Assembly (NCBI GenBank): GCA_022768375.1
Contig: JALEMG010000009.1
Location: 18,845-82,844, forward strand
DNA length: 64,000 nucleotides
DNA from: Lentisphaeria bacterium
GTDB lineage: Bacteria > Verrucomicrobiota > Lentisphaeria > Victivallales > Victivallaceae
Direction of reading: 5' to 3'
Shown here in pieces: positions 26,893 to 34,762 of the stretch (its first letter is position 1; each line of letters opens with the position of its first letter). Both the position numbers and the translations under genes were made by a program. The notes below the pieces were generated by a model that saw only the letters and a list, made by a program, of their open reading frames with translations, made no database searches and had not been told where the DNA came from.

Positions 26893-26923
26893 GGGAGAGG
26901 GGGAAAATGTTTTTCCCTCTCCC
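26893..26923. terminator. Hairpin downstream of the sigma factor gene
   Basis: Stem GGGAGAGGG/CCCTCTCCC (9 bp) with a loop containing AAAA and TTTTT that can extend it. No T tract follows on the plus strand, so it may be an RNA 3'-end stabiliser rather than a strong terminator. Lies 31-61 nt before the degenerate CRISPR repeat. Confidence 0.5.
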
Positions 26924-26953
26924 GAACCACTTCCTTTTCAAGAAGATCAAGAC

Positions 26954-26989
26954 TTCCGCCCATTTGTTCTTTATGGGTATATTGTAAGA
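26954..26989 (+). repeat. Degenerate CRISPR repeat at the upstream end of the array
   Basis: The 36 nt before the first 30-nt 'spacer 0' (26990-27019) resemble a decayed repeat: TTTGTTCTTTATGGGTATATT aligns with TGAGTGTTTTTTAGGTGTATATT, and TATATT (26979-26984) is kept while the rest has diverged. Spacer 0 has exactly the array spacer length. The retained -10 could still start a crRNA for it, but the -35 is gone. Confidence 0.55.
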
Positions 26990-27019
26990 ACAGCATCAGA
27001 GGCGGCAGATCCGCAAGAG

Positions 27020-27975
27020 TTTTGATTTGAGTGTTTTTTAGGTGTATATTAAGGCTCCGGCGGTCTGGCCTCCAGCACCGACGGGTTTTGATTTGAGTGT
27101 TTTTTAGGTGTATATTAAGGAAAGATGATTTGCGGAAGCGCAAATTTGTTGTTTTGATTTGAGTGTTTTTTAGGTGTATATTAAGGCGACCTTTCGCATG
27201 ACCGAAGCGGTGGAGAGTTTTGATTTGAGTGTTTTTTAGGTGTATATTAAGGCTGAAAAAAGAGACAGAGTTGAATTCTATGTTTTGATTTGAGTGTTTT
27301 TTAGGTGTATATTAAGGTCCGGAAGTCGCAGCGCGTCCGCGAATCCCGTTTTGATTTGAGTGTTTTTTAGGTGTATATTAAGGGCATATTAGGCAGAGTA
27401 GCCGCAGAACCTGGTTTTGATTTGAGTGTTTTTTAGGTGTATATTAAGGCGGAGCGCTTCTACGCCGTCAAGCAACTGCGTTTTGATTTGAGTGTTTTTT
27501 AGGTGTATATTAAGGATATGACTACCAATGCCGGGAATGCCATAAGTTTTGATTTGAGTGTTTTTTAGGTGTATATTAAGGATACCGGGCCGCCGGGACA
27601 TAGTAATATACGTTTTGATTTGAGTGTTTTTTAGGTGTATATTAAGGTATGCAAAAAATTAAGGAGAAACGACAAGAGTTTTGATTTGAGTGTTTTTTAG
27701 GTGTATATTAAGGGCCTTCGGCCTGCGGATAATATCCGAAGCGGTTTTGATTTGAGTGTTTTTTAGGTGTATATTAAGGCGCCTTCGGTGTCAGTCGTGA
27801 CAGTTCTATGTTTTGATTTGAGTGTTTTTTAGGTGTATATTAAGGTTGAACACAACTGCATGATGGTGCGGACGGTTTTGATTTGAGTGTTTTTTAGGTG
27901 TATATTAAGGTCCACAACTGAGGCTGCTGATTGGTTCTTGTTTTGATTTGAGTGTTTTTTAGGTGTATATTAAGG
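27020..27975 (+). CRISPR. Type II-C CRISPR array, 15 repeats and 14 spacers
   Basis: Fifteen identical 36-nt repeats start at 27020, 27085, 27151, 27217, 27282, 27348, 27414, 27480, 27546, 27612, 27678, 27744, 27810, 27875 and 27940. Spacers are 30 nt (ten) or 29 nt (four) and all differ. The repeat begins GTTTTGATTTGAGTGT and ends TAGGTGTATATTAAGG. Within it lies TTGATT (nt 4-9), 17 nt, TATATT (nt 27-32): a full consensus promoter of this genome, predicting transcription from about nt 3 of each spacer. Nt 6-16 pair perfectly with the tracrRNA 5' end, which sets the direction of crRNA as plus strand (spacer, then repeat). Targets and PAM are unknown. Confidence 0.98.
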
Positions 27976-28019
27976 AGTAAAACTGCAACAGACTGCCTGA
28001 CAGATAGTTAAACGGTTTC

Positions 28020-28048
28020 TTGCAATTTCATTCCCGACATGCTATATT
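28020..28048 (+). promoter_or_regulatory. tracrRNA promoter
   Basis: TTGCAA (28020-28025), 17 nt, TATATT (28043-28048), with an extended -10 TGC immediately before it. The -10 and the four bases after it (TATATTAAGG) are identical to the end of the CRISPR repeat. The predicted start is at 28054-28055, the first base of the anti-repeat. Confidence 0.8.
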
Positions 28049-28053
28049 AAGGG

Positions 28054-28128
28054 ACACTCAAATCTTAACTGACGAAGTCGGATATTCGGCACCGTGGCTT
28101 AACTGCCTCGCCCGCATATCCGATTTTG
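28054..28128 (+). ncRNA. tracrRNA
   Basis: Anti-repeat ACACTCAAATC (28054-28064) pairs perfectly with repeat nt 6-16. UU (28065-28066) faces UU of the repeat as an internal loop, then AAC (28067-28069) pairs with repeat GUU, giving the lower stem-bulge-upper stem shape that Cas9 recognises. After GACGAAG comes a stem TCGGATAT/ATATCCGA (28078-28085 with 28116-28123) enclosing a further GGC/GCC hairpin, then TTTT as terminator. The length is about 75 nt. It lies between array and cas2, convergent with the cas genes, ending 2 nt from the cas2 stop. Confidence 0.85.
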
Positions 28129-28129
28129 T

Positions 28130-28453
28130 TTACCAGAATTCGAGTTGTTCCGGCATCTGCGGCGACCGTACCTTACGCCGAGCGGAATAGTCGGGGCCGA
28201 TTACCATAATCGCCTCCAGCCATTGCTTGTCGGTGATGAAAAACACCCGCACGTTGCCGCCTTCAGGGACCATTTCTCGGAGACGCTCCGCGTGCTTGCG
28301 CATTCGCTGCCAGTCGACACAGGGACGGGCATACACGGAAAAATTGACCATGGAATAGCCGTCATCCAGCAGTTGTTTTCGGAATTTCGTCGCCGCCTTA
28401 CGCTCATCCGCCGTCATCACCGGCAGATCGAACATCGTCATGATCCAACCCAT
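28130..28453 (-). CDS. cas2: CRISPR-associated endoribonuclease Cas2
   Basis: 107 aa from ATG 28453, starting MGWIMTMFDLPVMTADERK with the ferredoxin-fold strand 1 and conserved Asp9 (MFDLPV); YSMVNFSVYARP is strand 2. It forms the Cas1-Cas2 integration complex. The 5' end overlaps cas1 by 50 nt. The frame stays open for 33 more codons upstream, but those lack Cas2 similarity. No clear Shine-Dalgarno, which fits coupling to cas1. Confidence 0.9.
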   Translation of the reverse strand: MGWIMTMFDLPVMTADERKAATKFRKQLLDDGYSMVNFSVYARPCVDWQRMRKHAERLREMVPEGGNVRVFFITDKQWLEAIMVIGPDYSARRKVRSPQMPEQLEFW

Positions 28454-29351
28454 TTTGAAAAGACTGTTCTTCAAGAATCGGACTCCAATATGTTCCTGCG
28501 GAATTTTTCTCAAGACATCCGGCAATCGTTTCCACATAAGCATCCACGGCATAGAGCAACTTCAAAACGCCCCGGGGAGTTGTCACCCGCACTTCCAATA
28601 ATGCCCGGGCGATCGTCTTGCACCATGCGGAAAAATCCGGAAATCCATCGCTGCCTCTCACGAAATCAGCGAGAATGAAATCCACAAAAGGTCGAAATGG
28701 TTCCATCAAATCGTACACCAGCGGGAATCCCGCAAAACTGGGCAAATGATGAAACCCTATTTCCGGAAGCAAGCCGTGTCCCGCTATGGCACGGTGGACC
28801 AATGCCGTCAGCACCGCATATCCGTAGTTGAGCATATGATTGCCCGAAGTGTCGCCGTGCCGGTCTCTCCGCTCATCCGGACTGCCGATCGCGGCAAAAT
28901 ACCGCGGCCAGTAAAAACGGGCCGCCGCCGCCTCGTCCGGCGATCCGCCCCCGGCCCGTCGCGGAATCACCTCCGCAATATCAAGCAACCTCAACACCCG
29001 CGACTGATTGTCCACCTTGTCCGCCGATATTTTCTCCCACAGCCGATGGTGCAATGCCGAATCCAGAGCGCACTGCCGAACCAGCGCCGTCCCCCGAGTG
29101 GTATGCGCCAGCGGCGCGGTCACACCGCAAGGACAATATTTGTCGTCACAATGCAAAATCACCGTCCCGTTTCGGCAAAGCGCACTCAGGATGTCGCTGC
29201 TGAACGACACCCCCCGGGCGGCGATAATGACCGCCCGCAAGTCCTCCAGCGCACAACGCTTCTCACCGCCGTCACCGCGCAACACCAGTTGTCCGCGCTC
29301 CCTGTGCAGGGAACAACCATGCGAGAGGATGTGCAGAACTTGAAAACTCAT
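28404..29351 (-). CDS. cas1: CRISPR-associated integrase Cas1 (type II)
   Basis: 315 aa. N-terminal beta domain (LEDLRAVIIAARGVSFSSDILSALCRNGTVILHCD) and the helical catalytic domain. Metal ligands: Glu140 in SPDEAAAARFYWPRYF, His201/202 in EIGFHHLPSFAGFP, and Asp214/Glu217 in VYDLMEPFRP. Inserts new spacers with Cas2. Starts 3 nt after the cas9 stop. Absence of csn2 and cas4 next to it places the locus in subtype II-C. Confidence 0.95.
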   Translation of the reverse strand: MSFQVLHILSHGCSLHRERGQLVLRGDGGEKRCALEDLRAVIIAARGVSFSSDILSALCRNGTVILHCDDKYCPCGVTAPLAHTTRGTALVRQCALDSALHHRLWEKISADKVDNQSRVLRLLDIAEVIPRRAGGGSPDEAAAARFYWPRYFAAIGSPDERRDRHGDTSGNHMLNYGYAVLTALVHRAIAGHGLLPEIGFHHLPSFAGFPLVYDLMEPFRPFVDFILADFVRGSDGFPDFSAWCKTIARALLEVRVTTPRGVLKLLYAVDAYVETIAGCLEKNSAGTYWSPILEEQSFQNGLDHDDVRSAGDDGG

Positions 29352-29354
29352 CCG

Positions 29355-32300
29355 TTAACACCGCTTGAGGTTATTGATGATATCCGGGATGGCAGACAGG
29401 CTCAACTCAACATCTTCAGCATTGCGGAATAATACAATAACCCGATTACTTTTAATCGTCTTTACCATGTATACGCCCGGCATCGCGTGGTTTCTGCCGC
29501 TGACGGCCTCTGCCCGCAACTCCACATTGCAACCACTCTGGAAAAACCCGACAATGGTGAAGCCCTGCGCGAGCAGGCGTTCGCGCTCCCGATAGACGGA
29601 CGCATGCGCGTATACCGGCGCGACTCGGGGCTTTCCCTTGACATCCAGGTAAATGAACTGCCCCTTGTGCTGAGCCCCGCGCCGATATTGGCCGCGGAAA
29701 GTATCACCGTCCTTGGAAAAGTTTTTGTACTCATCGGGATTCCACTGGAATATCCGCACTTTTCTGACCGGCATCCCGGTATCAGGGCTGACCATTCCGG
29801 CGCACCACACCTTCCAGCCGGCGGTGTCCCGAATATCGGCCTTATTGAAACTCTCCTGCAAAAATTCGCGCAATTTCCGATCGCCGACATTGGCAAATTT
29901 GGTCAACGCGGATTTTGGGTCAAATTTATTATTCCTAAGCCCCAGGGACTCCAGTGATTCCCGTTTGGTCATCACCGCTTTGCCGTCAAGCACACGTTTG
30001 CCGTAAATCGTCTGCTCCATCTTCGATTTGGGAAGCATGAGGTAGTGCGGCACGATCCGGTCAATGTACCGTCCGAAATAGTAACGGTCCACCTGATCCG
30101 GCAGGGCCAATTTGTCCCGCATCGCCGGGTCACGCATCCAGAATGTCGCAAAGGTCAACACCATGGCATCCAGCGCATGATGGCGTTTGTCTTTGCGGTT
30201 TTTCTCCTCAACGGATGCGGCGTCCCGGCATCCGGGCGCCAGCAGAGAATCAATCCGGTAGCGGCGGCGCAACGCAGCCGTCACCGCCCCGTTCACGACC
30301 AATACCCGCCGTTCCTCCCCGGCTGCGCCGTCGCGCCAACCGCACCGCAGCATGGCGATATCCCGAAATACCCGGGCGATCCACGCGGTGGAACAAAGGT
30401 CCGCATATTTCTGATCTAACGTTTCCGCATCCGGAGAGAGCAGCAGACGCTGTTTGCGCTTGGACAACTTCATCCCCATGACCCGGCGGGTATATGCCGT
30501 CCACTGACCGGAAGCACGCAGATACTCATACGGCGTCCGGGGGCCCTTCTCCTCATTGGTCGACCTGAGCGTCACCACCTTGTTGGTAAAACTGTCGGAA
30601 CCGTTTTTTCCGCCGTGACGGGGAACGATGTGGTCGATCTCCAAAACATCAAGATCGTGCGGGGAGAGCCCTACCCCGGTGTACGGACAGGTATTCCCCT
30701 GCTCTTTCAGCAGTTTCATTTTCAGCAGATCGGTGGCATTGAAGTACCCGAGCTCCTCCGCATCCTTGCGAATTTGTTCATTTTCCCTGCGCCGTTCCTT
30801 CATCTCCTTTTCGATCTTGGCTTTCTTCTCGGCGCCGACGAAATCCGTCCGCACCAATTCGATGACAATGCGGTCCGGCCTGCCGATAGCCGGATTTTCC
30901 AGCATGCGTTTCAACTCCGTGTCAAAAAGTTTCAGCCGAAGCCGGATCAGCGGACTGCGCTGTTCCGCGATCAAAGTCCGCACCGCGGCATCCGGGTCCG
31001 CCATCCCCTGCTGGATTTTGGCCAGTCCCATGTCGGGAACGTAGATCGAATCCCATGAATCCGGCATTGTCAGCAAAAATTTGAGATCATCGGCAAGATC
31101 GCCGCCGCCGAGATACGCCGGAGGAGATTTCAACAGTTTTTCATGCAGAGTGCGCGGAGACTCCCCGCTGAGAACAAGTTCCCGCATGATCTTCGCCCCC
31201 GGCCGGGAAAATCTTGACCGCCCGGATATCTTCGGCGCTTCCACCTCATCGTTTCCCGGTAAAACCTCCCAACCCAAAGTTCTGGCAAATTTCTTGAGAT
31301 CGGTTTTAGTTATCCGGTAACAGGAGGCGATCTCTGATTTCATTTTATCCTTATGCCATTCTCCGGAGGCCTTAATTTGTGCTTTTTTCTCCCGGATCAT
31401 TTCGCGTTTGGCATCGAGAATGCTTTTGATGGCATAAGCGGGAAGAACTCTTTCCTTTCCCTCCGGAGCGGTAAAACGCAACGACTTCAATTTGAGCAAA
31501 AACGTCGTCTCCATCACCGCCACGTCATCGGCCTGACAGACGTGCAGCCGCGGAATCAGGGCGCAGTACCCGGGCTTGCGATTATCGAATTTGGGAATCT
31601 TTTGACCGAGCAGCGACTCCCAATCGGATGCTCCTCCTTCACGGAGGCCGAATTTCCTGCGCCGGTCAAGGTAATAGGAGGCGTACTGTTCCCGCCCGGG
31701 CCCGAAAAGAATCTCATCCGTCTTGCCGGAAAGTCCGGGAAAAAGCCGCGCCGCATTTTCCAGCAACTTTCTCAACTCGGCGATGACAAGTTTACGGGGC
31801 GGAGTGAAGCCGCGCGCCCGCTGAGCGACATGTGCCGGACGCAAACGGATGGTGTCGGTGTCCGGCTCCCACAGCCCCATTCTGATGGCGTCAAAATAAC
31901 ACGGATAAAGATATTCCTCCCGGTCACCGACCCATTGCCGCAGAAGTTTTTCGTACTCGGTAGCCCTCTTTTCGGTATCGGATTCGTCATCCACTTTCCC
32001 CGCGGAACGCCGATTTTTCCACGGGACGTCCGGGTCGAATCCACGACGCTGAAACGCCGAACGGACCGCTTTGAAAACCTGCCATCCCTCAAGTTTCTCC
32101 CCCCGCAGCAGTTTGATGCGCAACAGGCATGAGGTATATACCGTGTTATCCCCGGGAGTGGCAAATTCACGTTCCAGTCGCGGATCCCCGGAGGAGGGCG
32201 CGATACGCGATCCCGCATTCTCCGAGATTCTGGAATGCAAAACCTCGATCCCGGCCTCCATGCAGACCCGCACCCAATATGCTTCGCGGGCCGCATGCGC

Positions 32301-32465
32301 AATCCGGGTCCTGTACTGACGTCTTGCGTCCCGTACCTCTTCAAGACTTCCGGCCTCCGACGGCAGCAGCAGGGACTCCGCCTTCAAAATATCCAAATCC
32401 TTGCGGAAAGCAATTCCCAAAGACCCGGTTCCGACATCGAACGCGAAAACTTTTTCCGATTCCAT
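29355..32465 (-). CDS. cas9: Cas9 endonuclease, compact type II-C form
   Basis: 1036 aa, about a quarter shorter than S. pyogenes Cas9. RuvC-I begins FAFDVGTGSLGIA with Asp10; an arginine-rich bridge helix follows (DARRQYRTRIAHAAREAYW, 46-64). RuvC-II has Glu536 (RIVIEL). The HNH domain (CPYTG at 593, then EIDHIVP) carries His612, and Asn628 and Asn637 fall at the SpCas9 N854 and N863 spacing. RuvC-III has His763 and Asp766 (RHHALDA). Thus both nuclease sites look intact. The C-terminal ~220 residues are the likely PAM-interacting region. Start ATG 32465 lies 54 nt after the MlaA-hydrolase stop; GGAG is upstream, but no consensus promoter is visible. Confidence 0.97.
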   Translation of the reverse strand: MESEKVFAFDVGTGSLGIAFRKDLDILKAESLLLPSEAGSLEEVRDARRQYRTRIAHAAREAYWVRVCMEAGIEVLHSRISENAGSRIAPSSGDPRLEREFATPGDNTVYTSCLLRIKLLRGEKLEGWQVFKAVRSAFQRRGFDPDVPWKNRRSAGKVDDESDTEKRATEYEKLLRQWVGDREEYLYPCYFDAIRMGLWEPDTDTIRLRPAHVAQRARGFTPPRKLVIAELRKLLENAARLFPGLSGKTDEILFGPGREQYASYYLDRRRKFGLREGGASDWESLLGQKIPKFDNRKPGYCALIPRLHVCQADDVAVMETTFLLKLKSLRFTAPEGKERVLPAYAIKSILDAKREMIREKKAQIKASGEWHKDKMKSEIASCYRITKTDLKKFARTLGWEVLPGNDEVEAPKISGRSRFSRPGAKIMRELVLSGESPRTLHEKLLKSPPAYLGGGDLADDLKFLLTMPDSWDSIYVPDMGLAKIQQGMADPDAAVRTLIAEQRSPLIRLRLKLFDTELKRMLENPAIGRPDRIVIELVRTDFVGAEKKAKIEKEMKERRRENEQIRKDAEELGYFNATDLLKMKLLKEQGNTCPYTGVGLSPHDLDVLEIDHIVPRHGGKNGSDSFTNKVVTLRSTNEEKGPRTPYEYLRASGQWTAYTRRVMGMKLSKRKQRLLLSPDAETLDQKYADLCSTAWIARVFRDIAMLRCGWRDGAAGEERRVLVVNGAVTAALRRRYRIDSLLAPGCRDAASVEEKNRKDKRHHALDAMVLTFATFWMRDPAMRDKLALPDQVDRYYFGRYIDRIVPHYLMLPKSKMEQTIYGKRVLDGKAVMTKRESLESLGLRNNKFDPKSALTKFANVGDRKLREFLQESFNKADIRDTAGWKVWCAGMVSPDTGMPVRKVRIFQWNPDEYKNFSKDGDTFRGQYRRGAQHKGQFIYLDVKGKPRVAPVYAHASVYRERERLLAQGFTIVGFFQSGCNVELRAEAVSGRNHAMPGVYMVKTIKSNRVIVLFRNAEDVELSLSAIPDIINNLKRC

Positions 32466-32519
32466 GGCGCCCCCTTCTCCTTAATTTTCAAACAAAAAAC
32501 TTGATGTCGCGCAATACAT

Positions 32520-34586
32520 TCATTCCCCGGCGGCGTCGACGATCATTTCGCCGACGCCGCGGTAGTAGAGCCCCCCGAGGTGACCGCCGTGGGAGAGCCA
32601 GACGATCCGCGGGCCGAGTGTGGCGTCCAGCCACTCCCGGTCCGCTTCGCTCAGCAGAAAATCGTCGAAGGAGTGGAAGACCCGCACGTCCGGCGAAGTG
32701 CTCAGCACCGGTTCCAGCGACCGCAGATCCGAAGCGGCCAGCAGTTCCGCCATCGTCCGGTCCGGATAACGGGGGAGGAGCAGTTTCTCCGCGTAGTCGG
32801 CCATTTCCATGCGGTCAAAAGCCAGATAAAGGGCGTTGCGCCGCCCCCAGCGGTACTCCGGAAACCCGGCCAGCGGCGTCTCCTTGTGTACCGCCAGAAG
32901 CATCTCCCGCATGGACAGTTTCAGCGAGAGACCGACCAGATACCGGGCGGAATCCCGTTCCAGCGGCACCTGATACATCCCGGCGGACTGTCCGGGGTCG
33001 TCCGGGTCGAAATGCGGATACCGGGCGGAGAGTTTCATCATCAGCGGCCCGCCGGCGTCGATCAGTCTTGAGAGCAGTTCGCTTTTGTTCCAGTTGGCGC
33101 TGGTGCGCACCAGCGCGTCGATCCGCCGCAGCGCGTAAGCGGTGGAAACCGGAGGATTGACGGCGATGAACCGCCGCACGCCCAGTTGCGCGCCGCGATG
33201 TTCCATCTCCGCCAGTTTCAACGTCTGAAGTCCGCCCATGCTGTACCCGCAGAGGGTGATCTCCGGGGCGGTGATCCACTCCCGGCGCTTCAGGTCGGCC
33301 AGCACCGCCCGCAGCGCCGCGCGTACCCTTTCCGCATCGTCCGGCAGAAATCCGGGCAGTCCCCGACCGTCCGCCTGTACGAACCGCCACGAAAACGTGC
33401 TGTCCAGCCCCAGGACCGCGAATCCGGCCCGCTGAAACTGTTCCGCCAGCGCGATCAGGGTCCCGGCGGTGCAACTGCCGCCGATACCGGGGAGCAGGAT
33501 GAGCAGTTTTTCCGGGGACGAGACTCCGCCGGCCGGCTTCGGCGCCTTCCAGAACGCATAGACCAGTTTCGGCCGGTCCGGGACCAGTTCGACCTTGCGG
33601 AGATACGCCGCCTGAAGGAAATCCGAGTTGAAAAGCGACAGCGGCATGTACCAGAAATCCCGGGATTTTTCCGGCTGAAACATCACCGACCGCAGGGAAT
33701 CGGTCACCGGGTCCTGCGGATAGAACCGCCAGAGCGGATAAAAGGCCCCCTGGATCCACCCCGGGACGGTCAGCGCCTCCGGACCGCCGCCGGTGGCCGC
33801 GGCTTCCGCGATCGGGGCATTCTGCCGCAGCGCCTCGATCTGCCGCCGGGTCTCCCGGTAAAAATACATCCGCAACTGAAGTTCCCGCCGCACCAGCATC
33901 AACTGCCGGAAGTTCTTATACGGGTCCAGTGAACCGGACACCACCTGATCGTACCCCTGCTGGGCAATGACCATCCGGTTGAGAAATGTCGCATACCCGG
34001 CGTAGGGGATGTAGGTCTTGAGATCGAACGCGGTGTCGAACAGCAGCCCGATCAGATCCCGCCCGTTGAGCGTCGGAGCCACCGGCAGCATGAACGTCTC
34101 GCCCGGACCGATGCCCCACCGGGCAAACGCCTGTCCGAAATCCGCTTCCGCCGCCGGAATGTCCCACCACGCCCGCGCCACGTCGAAAATCCCCGCCAGC
34201 CCCAGCGTGGTATTGGCGAAAAACCGGACCGTCTCCGTCCCCGCGACCTCCCACTCGGCCTGCAGAAGCGAACTCATCAACCGCGCCGGATACTCCAGAT
34301 TGACGCAGACGTTGTGAAAATGTTCGATGAAGGGACGGGGCAGGATCGTGGTATAGACCCTGCCCAGCGGGTCGGCCACATAGTTCATCAGAAAGTCGGT
34401 GCAGGCGAACATCGACCGGTTGAATCCTTCCAGCGGATCCTCCCCTCCCAGCAGGTTTTCGACTTCCGACGGCGTCCACGGTTCCGGATGCGCCTCCGGA
34501 AATGCTTTTTCGGGGTGATGACACCCGCACACCAGCAGAAACGCCGCCAGCGCCCCCGCCCTCGCGATGATTTTCCTGTACCTCAT
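32520..34586 (-). CDS. Lipoprotein fusing MlaA (VacJ) to an alpha/beta hydrolase
   Basis: 688 aa. Signal peptide with a lipobox ending V-C-G-C22. Residues about 45-245 are MlaA: DPLEGFNRSMFACTDFLMNYV, PARLMSSLLQAEWEVAGTE, DFGQAFARWGIGPGETFMLP, the outer-membrane lipoprotein that removes mislocalised phospholipid. Residues about 355-670 are an alpha/beta hydrolase: LILLPGIGGSC oxyanion region, GYSMGG with the nucleophile Ser449, and LSHGGHLGGL with the likely His near the C-terminus. The combination suggests a lipid-linked esterase or phospholipase at the outer membrane. Start 34586 has GGAG; the frame upstream reaches past the promoter. No other mla genes nearby. Confidence 0.8.
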   Translation of the reverse strand: MRYRKIIARAGALAAFLLVCGCHHPEKAFPEAHPEPWTPSEVENLLGGEDPLEGFNRSMFACTDFLMNYVADPLGRVYTTILPRPFIEHFHNVCVNLEYPARLMSSLLQAEWEVAGTETVRFFANTTLGLAGIFDVARAWWDIPAAEADFGQAFARWGIGPGETFMLPVAPTLNGRDLIGLLFDTAFDLKTYIPYAGYATFLNRMVIAQQGYDQVVSGSLDPYKNFRQLMLVRRELQLRMYFYRETRRQIEALRQNAPIAEAAATGGGPEALTVPGWIQGAFYPLWRFYPQDPVTDSLRSVMFQPEKSRDFWYMPLSLFNSDFLQAAYLRKVELVPDRPKLVYAFWKAPKPAGGVSSPEKLLILLPGIGGSCTAGTLIALAEQFQRAGFAVLGLDSTFSWRFVQADGRGLPGFLPDDAERVRAALRAVLADLKRREWITAPEITLCGYSMGGLQTLKLAEMEHRGAQLGVRRFIAVNPPVSTAYALRRIDALVRTSANWNKSELLSRLIDAGGPLMMKLSARYPHFDPDDPGQSAGMYQVPLERDSARYLVGLSLKLSMREMLLAVHKETPLAGFPEYRWGRRNALYLAFDRMEMADYAEKLLLPRYPDRTMAELLAASDLRSLEPVLSTSPDVRVFHSFDDFLLSEADREWLDATLGPRIVWLSHGGHLGGLYYRGVGEMIVDAAGE

Positions 34587-34672
34587 ATTCTCCGGTCGCG
34601 CCGCGGAAAACGACCGAAGCGCCGCCGCGATGCATTCCTCCTTTCCAGAGCATCCATTCCCATTGTTGGTGA

Positions 34673-34700
34673 AATATAGCATTTATGCGGAAAAATACAA
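34673..34700 (-). promoter_or_regulatory. Promoter of the MlaA-hydrolase gene
   Basis: Minus strand: TTGTAT (34695-34700), 16 nt, TATATT (34673-34678). It probably also drives cas9-cas1-cas2, since no promoter or terminator is seen in the 54-nt gap. Confidence 0.55.
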
Positions 34701-34709
34701 CCGCAATAC

Positions 34710-34738
34710 TTGTAAAATCGGCGTTGAGACAGTACATT
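34710..34738 (+). promoter_or_regulatory. Promoter of dgt operon
   Basis: TTGTAA (34710-34715), 17 nt, TACATT (34733-34738). Divergent from the MlaA-hydrolase promoter with 9 nt between -35 boxes. It lies inside the open reading frame, which shows that the dgt start is 34763. Confidence 0.65.
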
Positions 34739-34762
34739 CTACTCGGGACAGGAGAATTCGTT

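Noticed and set aside
27389..27601. Open frame with the repeating peptide LNIHLKNTQIKT on the minus strand
   Set aside because: It is the translation of the CRISPR repeats themselves, not a gene.
27976..28019. Possible csn2 or cas4, or a classical AT-rich leader
   Set aside because: The 44 nt hold no gene; only the tracrRNA promoter follows. Subtype II-C therefore stands.
29355..32465. Cas9 as an IscB-type stand-alone nuclease
   Set aside because: Length, bridge helix, adjacent cas1-cas2, array and tracrRNA all identify it as a true Cas9.
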